Shown here one piece after another: positions 11,772 to 22,579 of a DNA stretch of 64,000 nt. How positions within the stretch are numbered: the stretch's first letter is position 1; each line of letters starts with the position of its first letter. A model generated the notes under the pieces. That model was not told the origin of the DNA and made no database searches. It saw only the letters and a list, made by a program, of their open reading frames with translations. Where the stretch lies: assembly GCA_951213105.1 (NCBI GenBank), contig OX578150.1:25424022-25488021 (forward strand), given 5' to 3'. Made by a program: the position numbers and the translations under genes. Source of the DNA: Amaurobius ferox (Eukaryota > Arthropoda > Arachnida > Araneae > Amaurobiidae).

Positions 11772-12406
11772 GCTTGTAACCACTAAATGAAAAACCACGG
11801 ATTTCTTCCAGTTCAATCAGAGCCCCCGCTAGGCTCCGTCTCCCCACACTTTTCTAACGTGCCAAGTGCAACCGCCGGAGTCATTCACAAAGCTAGATGA
11901 TAGAGAACGGGCCATAACGTGCACCTGGTGCATAGGGCCCATGGACCAGCAATGATCCATGGGGGATTTCTCGATATGAAACACTTTCCACCATCTAACC
12001 AATGCAACCAAGGGACTCACCTCTGGAACCGTTTGCTACAGGCGTTTCTTAAAAGCAAAACTACTGGGGCACACAGCTCTTTCTCTTTTGCATCACACCC
12101 ACATGAACCCATTCCCGAGCCCAAATGGTGTACCTTACAGCAGAGGCCGAAGAGTGGTACTAGGGCCCATAGAGCAGATGTGATATTTACTAAGGGCTCG
12201 GCATTGATGACACCAGCCGCTGAGAGGGACTAGAAAGACAAAACACAAAAGGAGAACAAAAGAAAAAAAGAAGGGGAAAGGAGGATAGATAAAAAAAAAA
12301 GCGGCGTAAAATGAAAGAGAGAGAGAAAGAAAAAAGGAAAGAAAAGGATTGCTAAGGTACCTCGGGATTGCAACACCCGTATGCAAAGACGTGAACCCCT
12401 GAGAGA
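11772..12406 (-). promoter_or_regulatory. E2 5' UTR / internal promoter region
   Basis: It runs from the ORF1 start to the target-site duplication. The part nearest ORF1 (to about 12191) is shared with E3 (45280-45659) and in part with 52980-53197 and 57951-58091. The outer 215 bp (12192-12406), including a purine-rich run near 12240-12355 as read, is found in no other copy here. LINE promoters are normally internal to the 5' UTR, so this is where transcription should start. ORFs called on both strands in this stretch are probably chance. Confidence 0.6.
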
Positions 12407-12420
12407 CATGCACCTTTAGG

Positions 12421-12724
12421 TAAATCACAGTTACCATTTCAAACAGACCCTGAGACAGGAGCGCATACCAATTCCATTGAAGGAACTTGGTCTGCAATCA
12501 AAAGAAAAGTCAAAGGAAGACAGGTTAAGAAGTATTTTAACTCGTATTTATGCGAGTATATGTGGAAACGAAAGCAGGGTCATTCTATTGGGGAGGAAGC
12601 TTGGAATGAATATTTGAAAGCTGTCACTTCCATCTTCCCTCCCCATAGACGTGATGAAGACGAACAAAAAGAAAGTGATTTTCAACATCATTTGGATACA
12701 GAAGAAGAGGATGACGAGGAATGA
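12421..12724 (+). pseudogene. Merlin/ISXO2-type transposase, C-terminal end
   Basis: The open frame reads FQTDPETGAHTNSIEGTWSA, then YFNSYLCEYMWKRKQ and WNEYLKAVTSIFPPHR, ending in an acidic tail and TGA at 12724. DPETGAHT-SIEGTWS and the LCEYMW block are hallmarks of the ISXO2-like DDE domain of Merlin DNA transposons, which cut and paste through terminal inverted repeats. Only the last 100 or so residues are present. The upstream sequence across E2 (before 6218) does not continue the frame, so the element was already truncated or spliced when E2 landed at its edge. GT follows shortly after the stop but no intron is needed. Confidence 0.78.
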
Positions 12725-12810
12725 GGTTAGTTTTTATTTGTTAATAACGTGTTTGGAAAATGTCTTTTGTATTTTCCGTGTTTTTAAAATGGGTTTCTTA
12801 ATTTTAAAGT

Positions 12811-13030
12811 ATCGTTTTCTCTTAAATTTAGTTAAAGTACAAACTTTCTTCTACGTATCGTTTTTTCTAAAATTTAGTTAAAGAGTACAATCGTTTTTCT
12901 AAGTATCACTTCTTCTTAAATTTAGTTAAAGTACAAACTTTTTTCAAAGTTCTGTTTTTTCTTAAATTTTGTTAAAGTACAAACGTTTTTTTAAAATTTC
13001 GTATTTTTTCTAAGTATTGTTAAATTACAT
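12811..13030. repeat. About 47-bp degenerate tandem repeat, four to five copies
   Basis: Copies centred on cttaaatttagttaaagtac start near 12821, 12868, 12915 and 12961, separated by T-rich spacers with a variable cgttttt. AT-rich and non-coding. Confidence 0.7.
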
Positions 13031-14258
13031 TTTCAATGGTCCAAGTTATAAGTTTTTGATATTGGTTTAGAATCAAAAAATATTTTAAGTATCGCGTGCT
13101 TCAATATGGTTTCGAAAATTTAAACGTTTTGAATTCTGCCATTATGCAATAATAGGAGTATTATTCCATTTTATTAAAATTGATTTGCACTATCATTTAC
13201 ATTCAAAAATCCAGTTCATAAAACTGTAGAACATGTCAGTTTAGTAGGAGGAGCCTATTTTATAACACGAGAAACAACGTCACTTGAGTTGGGAGGAGTC
13301 AATTGCAAAACATAGGAAAACACGCCAACTTGGCGCAAATTTTGTACTTGGAAAAATGGGGTGTGGTCTATTCTACCGATTTGCCAAAAAAGAAATCCCA
13401 GCAATTCGAATGCCTTAAACCAAAGGAATATGGTGCCGGAGAATTTTAACTAATTGAACAGTGTCTGTTAATCAGAACTTTCTGTTAAACAGAATCTGTT
13501 AATCAGAAAATAAAAAATTCAATTTCAATTTACTCAAAACATGAATTTTCAACATTTCATTACACTTTTCTTAATAACTATTAAGTATGTAGACACAATA
13601 TTTTCTAATATGTTTTAAGGAGATCCAAACTTTATACCTTACCTAAAAATTTTTACATTTAGTGTTAAAATATTTCTAATATGAGCATTTTTAATGATAA
13701 AAATATGCATATTTACAAAACCTTTGAAGCATTAAATTATATATTTTTAACTAAAACATTTAACCTTTTAATTTTAGGTTCACTATTTGTACTATACTTA
13801 AACTATGTATGCAAAGATTCAGGTAAAAATTTTCCTTAGATTTTTCATAAAGTATACCAAAAGTCATGTATGTCTGAAATTTCTTCCAGTTATACTTGTT
13901 TACTTTTATAGTTTTTAAAAAAAAATGTTGAAATGTAGAGATATTTCTTTTGCATAGATTCAATTACATATAACTTAATATGTCGCCTTAAAAGTATTAA
14001 ATTCCTAACTTAAAAATTAACGCTTTTAGAGGGCAAGAAAGAAAAGTGACATTTTTCAATTTTTCAGTTGTCGAGGGGTGGACTTAACCCTTAAATTGCA
14101 TCTTTATACAGTGTTCGCGCTGCTAAGTTCCATACTCTCGCAGAAGGGAAATCTAAGAAAATAACGGTCGTTGCTTCTTTTGATTTCTTAATTTTTGTGT
14201 TGCTTTTCCAGTGTTTTGATTATTATATTGTGTTTTTTATTTGTTTAAAACGTAATTT
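13031..14258. other. AT-rich intergenic stretch, no gene seen
   Basis: There is no coding frame I can support. Short features are a cgccaacttggcg palindrome near 13323 and three short ctgtta-(a/t)cagaa repeats at 13445-13507. Near 14100-14160 a GC-richer patch precedes the Harbinger pseudogene and may be its upstream region. Confidence 0.45.
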
Positions 14259-14270
14259 TTGTTTTATTTA

Positions 14271-15477
14271 CCTAAAATGGAAATAGAAGCGCTGATTACA
14301 AACATAAATGCTCGGAAACAAACTTTTTCGAGGATTTCTACTTTGACAAGGCGAAGATTTCTTTTAAAAAAGAGATGGACCTTAACGTTGAATCTGCTTT
14401 CTGTTCACCTAGGTGAAAAAACCAAGAATGTTTGGTCTCTTCCAAAAAATAGTGCCTGGTAGAATTGTTTCTCCGATGTCGGAATGCCAATGGAAACAAA
14501 ATTTTAGAATAAGTAAAAAAACATATGCCTTTCTCTGTGAAAAATTTTCTATGATACAAAGAAAGGACACAAATTTTAGAAAATGCATTTCCTTAGAAAA
14601 GCAAATTAAAATTTCAGTATATACTCTATCTTCATTAGTAGAGTATAGAACTGTTGGAAATTTGTTTGGTGTTGGTAAATCCTCAGTATGCAAAACCATT
14701 CTTGAATTTTACAAACAGTTAATCGTTACATGTTTAAAGACTTTATTTGTTTTCCTCAGACAGAAGAGCAGATACATGAAATTATGTATGGTTTTAATGA
14801 TTTGTGAAATTTTCCACAATGTATCGGAGACATTGATAGTACTTAAGTAGAAAATTCAGCCACCAAAGGAGATTACAGCATGTTATTTTATTTATAAATA
14901 GTTTTATAGTGTTGTAATACTAGCAGTTGTGGATTATGTTTACCGGATTTTGTATATAAATGTTGGATTCACTGGTAAAAACAATGATGCATTTATATTT
15001 CAAAATTTTGAACTTCACAATTATGTATTAAACACCCATAATTTGTACAAATGAGAAAAAAATATACATGGAATAAATATACCAGTATGTTTAGAGGGGG
15101 ATGTAGCATTTCCCCTGCTTCCAATCTTACAAAAACCATATATGGAAATGGCTTCTATGCCCGATATTCATAGACACTATAATTAACACCTTTCAAGAGC
15201 TAAACTTGTAGTGTGAAATGCTTTTGGCTAATTAAAGGCAAGATTCAGAAAATTGAACATTTTAGAGATCCGTGTTGACAATTTTGTCACAATTATACAA
15301 GTCTCCTGTATTTTAAATAGTATTTGTGAGATTTTCGATGATGCAGTTGATCCTAGCTGGTTGAATAAAACAGAAATGAAAAAATCAGCAAACGCATCTG
15401 TTGCTGGAGATAATAATGATGCTACCAAAGAGATTCAGGACACAATGGCAGCTTATTTGTTCCAAAATCTCAAATAA
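14271..15477 (+). pseudogene. PIF/Harbinger transposase, unit A
   Basis: Start taken as the Met at 14277 region (MEIEALITNINARK); the stop is at 15477. Conserved blocks across three frames: NFRISKKTYAFLCEKF and YRTVGNLFGVGKSSVCKTIL (HTH-like region), FPQC-IGDIDST (first catalytic Asp, about 14812-14845), SATKGDYSMLFYL, GDVAFPLLPILQKPY (second Asp), LSRAKLVV-NAFG-LKARFR with a stop where the catalytic Glu should be, and a C-terminal VSCILNSICEIF. This is the DDE_Tnp_4 nuclease of PIF/Harbinger. Frameshifts near 14450 and 14740 and in-frame stops (14797, 14847, near 15212) make it dead. It retains the catalytic-Asp segment that the middle units of the array have lost. Confidence 0.85.
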
Positions 15478-15704
15478 TTATTTTTTCATTTCATTTTGTA
15501 TTATGTATTTTAATTTTGTTATATTTATTTCCTTAGGTATATTTAGTGTATTTAATTTTATGTAAAAGTTTTCTTAGTAGGGAGCATTTAAAATAGCCTA
15601 AATAATAATTATTCCATGTGATGCAACCGGACAGAGAACATTTTTATTTCTATTTTTCCTTTTTTAATTTAAAGTTATATTGAAATTCAGCCACCAAACT
15701 GCTT

Positions 15705-16409
15705 TTATTTAATAATTGATGCCTTTTCCAACCAACCATTTGATGGTTTGAAGTTCTGTAATCCCAAATGTTCGGCAACTTCTGTCTTTTCTTGCAATAA
15801 TACTCCACTAACAGGAATGTTTATTCCCCTCAAAACACAAAACCATTATAATACACAGCAGTATCGATTTCAAATGCCTCAGTTCTTCTAAACTTTACAG
15901 TCTTGGAATTTTCATTTCTTCTCCCTTAGCACATTACTTACTTAGTTTTTACTTATTCCAAATTTCTGTCCTAGATCTCTCAAACTAAGGTTTTCATTTT
16001 CTGCTACACGAATCACTTCAACCTTTTTTCTCTTTAAAGTCATGGCTAGGTAATGTAAAAACAAGACACAAACAAAACTACCCTGCTTTTGCTCACAGCA
16101 ACAGAACTACCATACTAAAGAGACTATACTACATTTTTTTAAGAACTGGAATTTGATCCCTATCAATCTTATCACATTTCCTTCCTGTTGGTCACTGTCT
16201 TGGGATTAACTTTTCACCTCATTGTTCTCTTATCACAAAGTTGTCCTTCACTACATATCCCTAAACTTGCCCCTGAAGCATCAAAAGGCTACTAACAAAG
16301 AATTGGACACTTTCTGCACACAGGTCTCTATTAAGGTCTCTATTCAAAGGGGCTAAGACCAGAGGAATCATCCGTTAAATAGAGGTGTCCCTTAAGGGAG
16401 GTTTGCCTG
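15705..16409 (-). pseudogene. Pogo/Tigger-type transposase N-terminus and 5' end, unit A (antisense)
   Basis: On the minus strand the frame from the Met at 16043 reads MTLKRKKVEVIRVAENENLS then LRDLGQKFGISKN, a CENP-B/pogo-type N-terminal HTH. After a stop and frameshift come [20 protein letters not shown] and [15 protein letters not shown] (about 15850-15705), the second HTH (CENPB-type) of Tigger transposases. Outside it, at 16409 reading inward, is CAGGCAAACCTCCCTTAAGG flanked by TA (16410-16411), like a pogo terminal inverted repeat. The DDE catalytic domain is missing. The ORF is too broken to be found as a long frame. Confidence 0.75.
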
Positions 16410-16447
16410 TAAATCTTTTCTATTTATAGAATTGAGTAATAAATTTT

Positions 16448-16605
16448 CTACAATACATTTAGAGTCACAGGTTTGTTGAAGAAAACAGTATGCATTTCTC
16501 CACAGTGTTTATAAATCCTTTGGGGCTTAGGCATAAAATATTTATGATCTAATGCGCCCTTGCATAGGTCACCATAGGAACATGCACGTTTGGATAAAAA
16601 TTAAG
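16448..16605 (-). pseudogene. Possible antisense coding remnant in each unit
   Basis: A minus-strand frame reads RACSYGDLCKGALDHKYF then MPKPQRIYKHCGEMHTVFF and stops at 16448. Cys/His spacing and composition look coding rather than random, and it lies between the Tigger end and the MULE start. It recurs at +4,524 bp in B, C and D. I do not recognise the family. Confidence 0.3.
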
Positions 16606-16715
16606 AGAAAATTGTTGGAGCATTTTATTGGGCCAAGTCACCAGTGCTTTCTGTTCAGTCTTCTATTGCAGTGACTTAGATTAAAATCATACCCAAGCTA
16701 TTTACTCTTTTTGCA

Positions 16716-18021
16716 ATGGAAGAAATTGAGTACTTTGAGTCAAAAACAACCTATCTTAGTCTATAAAGAACATGCATATTATTTAAAGGTTACCTATCAA
16801 AATAAAAATAAAAGATAGATTTCCAAAAACATATCATGTAAAGGATCATGTATTACAGGTAAATATAGCACAATATTGAACGAAAATGATCATTCTTGTG
16901 TGCCTAATCTCACAAAAATTGAAGTACAAAAATCCATTGAGGAATGCAAAAAGAAAATGTCCAGAAGAGTTAAACCCTACTCCAAAATTATACTCTACTA
17001 CTTTTTCACACATTATTGATGCAGGACTTGGTTTGGTTATAGCAACACCTAATTTCTTGTCACTGAAGTCATCCTTATATCGGCTGCAGCACAAGGCACT
17101 GAAGTTTGCTTCTATATCCGATTAAAGAGAAAATAATTTCATTCCCAGCCAATACACAGATGAGTTTCTCTTGGTGGATGAAGGTTTGTGTAGTCGAATT
17201 TTTCTGAGAATGACTGAAAATCGGTAAAGGATAGCAAAATGTGTTTCAGTGAAGGTACCTACAAAAGTTGCTATCCCAAATTCCAATATTTGTACACGAT
17301 ACATGTTGATTACGGAAATACAGATTTGGAAACAAACGTCATTCCAGAGGCACATGCTTTATTTTCTGAAAAAACGGAGAATAATTACAATGCAATGCTA
17401 ATGCATCTCAAACAAATGTTACCTATGTGGTCTCCAATGTGGATGACAAATTTTGAGTCTTCTACAATAAAAGCTTTGAGAAATTCTTCCCCAAATTCTA
17501 CATTGAAAGAATGTAATTTCCATTTCAACCAATGTTTGTGGAGGAAGGTGCAATCATTAGGCTTTGTAAGTTTGTACAAAGATAACCCCAAAATAAGACT
17601 ACATGTGCACATGTGTGCTGCATTAGCTCCAATTCCACCTGGAAGTAGATGATGACTGGCTTCGCATAATGGAAATATCACCAGCCATAGAACAAATTCA
17701 AAATTTGAACAATTATATGGTTGAACAATGGTTCAAAAATGATATATTTTCACATATTTGGAATTGTTTCAAGCAGCACCATAGGACAACGAAAGTAGTT
17801 GAAGCCTGACATTCTAAACAAAAAGTTCAGAATCCTCACCCAAATATTTTGGGACTTATCACTAATTTAAAGGAGTATGCAAATTATTATAATTTAATTT
17901 GAAGAAAAACGGAGCTTCATATCTATGAAAATAAAAGAAATCCTAAATAAGTAAAACTTGATAAGAGAATTGATAGAATAGTTGATATTATTGCTGGGAA
18001 AACATCAGTAGAAGGCTGCCT
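16716..18021 (+). pseudogene. MULE transposase with FLYWCH finger, unit A
   Basis: The start is the Met at 16716 (MEEIEYFES). A FLYWCH-type finger follows after a frameshift: QPILVYKEHAYYLK, SCKGSCITGKY, NDHSCVPN. The middle has SLKSSLYRLQHKALKFAS and DEFLLVDEGLCSRIFLRM. The MULE nuclease block is at 17239-17650: FSEGTYKSCYPKFQYLYTIH, VIPEAHALFSEKTENNYNA, NFESSTIKA, KECNFHFNQCLWRKVQSLGF and a C-terminal RTTKVVEA region to about 18021. The motif D of DGTFKS is Glu here (SEGTYKS) and several stops interrupt it, so it is inactive. Shorter frames on the minus strand are shadows. Confidence 0.85.
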
Positions 18022-18055
18022 TTAGATCTTGAGTTATGCTGTGCTATTGTAAAAA

Positions 18056-18392
18056 CCAATGGAAACAAAATTTTAGAATAAGTAAAAAAACATATGCCTT
18101 TCAGTGTGAAAAATTTTCTATGATGCAAAGAAAGGATACAAATTTTAGAAAATGCATTTCCTTAGAAAAACAAATTACAATTTTAGTATATACTCTTATC
18201 TTCATTAGCAGAGTATAGAACTGTAGGAAATTTGTTTGATGTTGGTAAATCCTCAGTATGCGAAACCATTCTTGAATTTTACAAACAGTTAATTGTTACA
18301 TGTTTAAAGACTTTATTTGTTTTCCTCAGACAGAAGAGCAGATAAATGAAATTGTGTATGGTTTTAATGATTTGTGAAATTTTCCACAATGT
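18056..18392 (+). pseudogene. Harbinger transposase 5' fragment, unit B
   Basis: It repeats 14487-14823 (NFRISKKTYAFQCEKF, CISLEKQI, VGNLFDVGKSSVCETIL). The sequence stops just before the first catalytic Asp codons, where a Jockey tail is joined. Copies at 22580-22916 and 27104-27440 are nearly identical. Confidence 0.85.
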
Positions 18393-19346
18393 AAAAATGT
18401 CTGGCATGATAGAGTGCATTGGGCTCTTCACTCAAAAATTTTACAAGAAAAACTCCAGTAGACTCTGTATGAGAGACGTTGATCAGGTCTAGGCCCCGAC
18501 CGCACCTTCCTATCTTAGGAAGCGTAGGCCTCGACACATTCTGTTTGGCTCTAACGAGACCAAATGGAAAAAGCGTCGATACCTAGTCCCTCAAACAGGT
18601 GTTTCATAGTTTTTCAACTACCCTCGCGGATCGAAGATAGATGGCGCCATTCCGATTCAAGGACTTGGTGTTTTTTCGACTCTTCTTTCACGGCCTTGTC
18701 ACGGGCCAATAGTATGGCTAGCATTTGCCACTCGCGTTGCATGTTTACGGTACTCTCGTCCACGTTCATAAGCTTTATTTAGTGAATTGTAAATTAATTG
18801 TAATGTTACTTAATTGAAATGAAACTGTAATTTAAATGTATAGTACAAATCAGTACTAGTTTCTGCACAAACATCTTGCTGACTTTTGTGTACCCTGAAA
18901 GGGACCTTTTTGGTTCACAACTCGAGCGACGGAATCTTTGATAGTGACAGTAATTGTAAATAGACAAACGTAAATTATCTTGTAAATTATTTTGTAAACT
19001 ATTTTGTAAATTATTTGTAACCTTCAAATTTCCTAGTAGTAATTCTTAACTTTGTTGTAAATTCTTATAATTGTAACTTGCACCAATTACTCTGATTGGT
19101 TCCAGCCCCTGCCCCGCCTCCTTTCCTTTTCAGTACCTACTTATGGGTTCAGCCTCCCAAGACAGAATTTCCATCATCAAACATGCTATGCAAGTCCATC
19201 GAAACAGAGCACCCGCTACGGAGATGAGTGCATGCTATGATCATTGCTATCAACATCGCTATAACAAATGGACATTTCAATATTTTCGATGTGGGTTTAC
19301 GCGTCCTAGACGCAGGTACCCCGTAACCAAGCGTCTTGGCTTGGCT
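18393..19346 (+). mobile_element. Jockey 3' tail fragment, unit B
   Basis: 954 bp matching 56122-57075, the C-terminal end of the Jockey ORF2 (ECIGLFTQNFYKKNSSR-like, KRRPRHILFGCNETKWKK-like) and its 3' UTR, ending in cttggcttggct. It sits inside the Harbinger pseudogene. Compared with uninterrupted units A and E, 20 bp of target (equivalent to 14824-14843) is missing and no target-site duplication is seen. An internal TAG replaces a Tyr codon (gtctaggcc against gtctatgac). Confidence 0.88.
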
Positions 19347-19978
19347 TATGTAGAAAATTCAGCCACCAAAGGAGATTGCAGCATGTTATTTTATTTATAA
19401 ATTGTTTTATAGTGTTGTAATACTAGCAGTTGTGGATTATGTTTATTGTATTTTGTATATAAATGTTGGATTCACTGGTAAAAACAATGATGCATTTATA
19501 TTTCAAAATTTTGAACTTCACATTTATGTATTAAACACCCATAATTTGTACAAATGAGAAAAAGATATACATGGAATAAATATACCAGTATGTTTAGTGG
19601 GGGATGTAGCATTTCCCCTGCTTCCAATCTTACAAAAACCATATATGGAAACGGCTTCTATGCCCGATATTCATAGACACTATAATTAACACCTTTCAAG
19701 AGCTAAACTTGTAGTGTGAAATGCTTTTGGCTAATTAAAGGCAAGATTCAGAAAATTGAACATTTTAGAGATCAGTGTTGACAATTTTGTCACAATTATA
19801 CAAGTCTCCTGCATTTTAAATAGTATTTGTGAGATTTTCGATGATGCAGTTGATCCTAGCTGGTTGAATACAACAGAAATGAAAAAATCAGCAAACGCAT
19901 CTGTTGCTGGAGATAATAATGATGCTACCAAAGAGATTCAGGACAGAATGGCAGCTTATTTGTTCCAAAATCTCATAA
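19347..19978 (+). pseudogene. Harbinger transposase 3' part, unit B
   Basis: It continues unit B after the Jockey tail: VENSATKGDCSMLFYL, then the GDVAFPLLP-like block near 19600 and the C-terminal VSCILNSICEIFDDAVDPSW to about 19978. It has the same stop in place of the catalytic Glu (VV-NAFG). Minus-strand frames here are shadows. Confidence 0.82.
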
Positions 19979-20221
19979 ATAATTATTTTTTCATTTCATT
20001 TTGTATTATGTATTTTAATTTTGTTATATTTATTTCCTTAAGTATATTTAGTGTATTTAATTTTATGCAAGTTTTCTTAGTAGGGAGCATTTAAAATAGC
20101 CTAAATAATAATTATTCCATGTGATGCAACCGGACAAACAGAGAACATTTTTATTTCTATTTTTCCTTTTTTAATTTAAAGTTATATTGAAATTCTGTGT
20201 ATTTTAACTGCTTTTATTTAA

Positions 20222-20934
20222 TAATTGATGCCTTTTCCAAACAACCATTTGATGCTTTGAAGTTCTGTAATCCCAAACGATAGGCAACTTCTGTCTTTTC
20301 TTGCAATAATACTTCACTTACAGGAATGTTTATTCCCCTCAACACAAAACCAATTATAATACACTGCAGTATCGATTTCACATGCCTCAGTTCTTCTAAA
20401 CTTTACAGTCTTGGAATTTTCATTTCTTCTCCCTTAGCACATTACTTACTTAGTTTTTACTTATTCCAAATTTCTGTCCTAGATCTCTCAAACTAAGGTT
20501 TTCATTTTCTGCTACACGAATCACTTCAACCTTTTTTCTCTTTAAAGTCATGGCTAGGTAATGTAAAACAAGACACAAACAAAACTACCCTGCTTTTGCT
20601 CACAGCAACAGAACTACCATACTAAAGAGACTATACTACATTTTTTTAAGAACTGGAATTTGAACAATATCAATCTTATCACATTTCCTTCCTGTTGGTC
20701 ACTGTCTTGATTGCACCACTGACTTGGGATTAACTTTTCACCTCATTGTTCTCTTATCACAAAGTTGTCCTTCACTACTTATCCCTAAACTTGCCCCTGA
20801 AGCATCAAAAGGCTACTAACAAAGAATTGGACACTTTCTGCACACAGGTCTCTATTAAGGTCTCTATTCAAAGGGGCTAAGACCAGAGGAATCATCCGTT
20901 AAATAGAGGTGTCCCTTAAGGGAGGTTTGCATGT
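20222..20934 (-). pseudogene. Pogo/Tigger remnant, unit B (antisense)
   Basis: Copy of 15705-16409 with the N-terminal HTH starting at 20551. It differs from unit A by small indels and by CATGCAAACC in place of CAGGCAAACC at the outer end (about 20934). Confidence 0.7.
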
Positions 20935-21239
20935 AAATCTTTTCTATTTATAGAATTGAGTAATAAATTTTCTACAATACATTTAGAGTCACAGGTTTGT
21001 TGAAGAAAACAGTATGCATTTCTCCACAGTGTTTATAAATCCTTTGGGGCTTAGGCATAAAATATTTATGATCTAATGCGCCCTTGCATAGGTCACCATA
21101 GGAACATGCACGTTTGGATAAAAATTAAGAGAAAATTGTTGGAGCATTTTATTGGGCCAAGTCACCAGTGCTTTCTGTTCAGTCTTCTATTGCAGTGACT
21201 TAGATTAAAATCATACCCAAGCTATTTACTCTTTTTGCA

Positions 21240-22545
21240 ATGGAAGAAATTGAGTACTTTGAGTCAAAAACAACCTATCTTAGTCTATAAAGAACATGCA
21301 TATTATTTAAAGGTTACCTATCAAAATAAAAATAAAAGATAGATTTCCAAAAACATATCATGTAAAGGATCATGTATTACAGGTAAATATAGCACAATAT
21401 TGAACGAAAATGATCATTCTTGTGTGCCTAATCTCACAAAAATTGAAGTACAAAAATCCATTGAGGAATGCAAAAAGAAAATGTCCAGAAGAGTTAAACC
21501 CTACTCCAAAATTATACTCTACTACTTTTTCACACATTATTGATGCAGGACTTGGTTTGGTTATAGCAACACCTAATTTCTTGTCACTGAAGTCATCCTT
21601 ATATCGGCTGCAGCACAAGGCACTGAAGTTTGCTTCTATATCCGATTAAAGAGAAAATAATTTCATTCCCAGCCAATACACAGATGAGTTTCTCTTGGTG
21701 GATGAAGGTTTGTGTAGTCGAATTTTTCTGAGAATGACTGAAAATCGGTAAAGGATAGCAAAATGTGTTTCAGTGAAGGTACCTACAAAAGTTGCTATCC
21801 CAAATTCCAATATTTGTACACGATACATGTTGATTACGGAAATACAGATTTGGAAACAAACGTCATTCCAGAGGCACATGCTTTATTTTCTGAAAAAACG
21901 GAGAATAATTACAATGCAATGCTAATGCATCTCAAACAAATGTTACCTATGTGGTCTCCAATGTGGATGACAAATTTTGAGTCTTCTACAATAAAAGCTT
22001 TGAGAAATTCTTCCCCAAATTCTACATTGAAAGAATGTAATTTCCATTTCAACCAATGTTTGTGGAGGAAGGTGCAATCATTAGGCTTTGTAAGTTTGTA
22101 CAAAGATAACCCCAAAATAAGACTACATGTGCACATGTGTGCTGCATTAGCTCCAATTCCACCTGGAAGTAGATGATGACTGGCTTCGCATAATGGAAAT
22201 ATCACCAGCCATAGAACAAATTCAAAATTTGAACAATTATATGGTTGAACAATGGTTCAAAAATGATATATTTTCACATATTTGGAATTGTTTCAAGCAG
22301 CACCATAGGACAACGAAAGTAGTTGAAGCCTGACATTCTAAACAAAAAGTTCAGAATCCTCACCCAAATATTTTGGGACTTATCACTAATTTAAAGGAGT
22401 ATGCAAATTATTATAATTTAATTTGAAGAAAAACGGAGCTTCATATCTATGAAAATAAAAGAAATCCTAAATAAGTAAAACTTGATAAGAGAATTGATAG
22501 AATAGTTGATATTATTGCTGGGAAAACATCAGTAGAAGGCTGCCT
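21240..22545 (+). pseudogene. MULE transposase remnant, unit B
   Basis: Essentially identical to 16716-18021, including the SEGTYKS change and the same stops, so all defects predate amplification. Confidence 0.85.
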
Positions 22546-22579
22546 TTAGATCTTGAGTTATGCTGTGCTATTGTAAAAA

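Larger units (their letters stand above)
6233..12406 (-). mobile_element. E2: apparently full-length, diverged I-clade LINE
   Basis: A minus-strand LINE with ORF1 (zinc knuckles), ORF2 (endonuclease, RT, RNase H) and a long 5' UTR. The flanks carry a 14-15 bp duplication, catgcacctttagg(t), at 6218-6232 and 12407-12421, so both ends are set by the sequence. It is clearly the same kind of element as E1, E3 and E4 but diverged throughout (for example YVDDVQVSYQ against YVDDLQVAYQ), so it is a separate subfamily. Its 3' tail reads ttgggtgattatagc rather than the ttggttggttgg of the others. A SINE interrupts its RT at 7836-8128, and numerous frameshifts make it inactive. Confidence 0.92.

Noticed and set aside
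11143..12497. Plus- and minus-strand ORFs in the E2 ORF1 and 5' UTR (for example 11143-11613 + and 12135-12497 -)
   Set aside because: They are opposite-strand or UTR frames of the LINE, not conserved between E2 and E3 as protein.
16886..17681. Minus-strand ORFs in the MULE region (82, 77 and 98 aa, repeated in each unit)
   Set aside because: They overlap the plus-strand MULE transposase, whose motifs explain the sequence.
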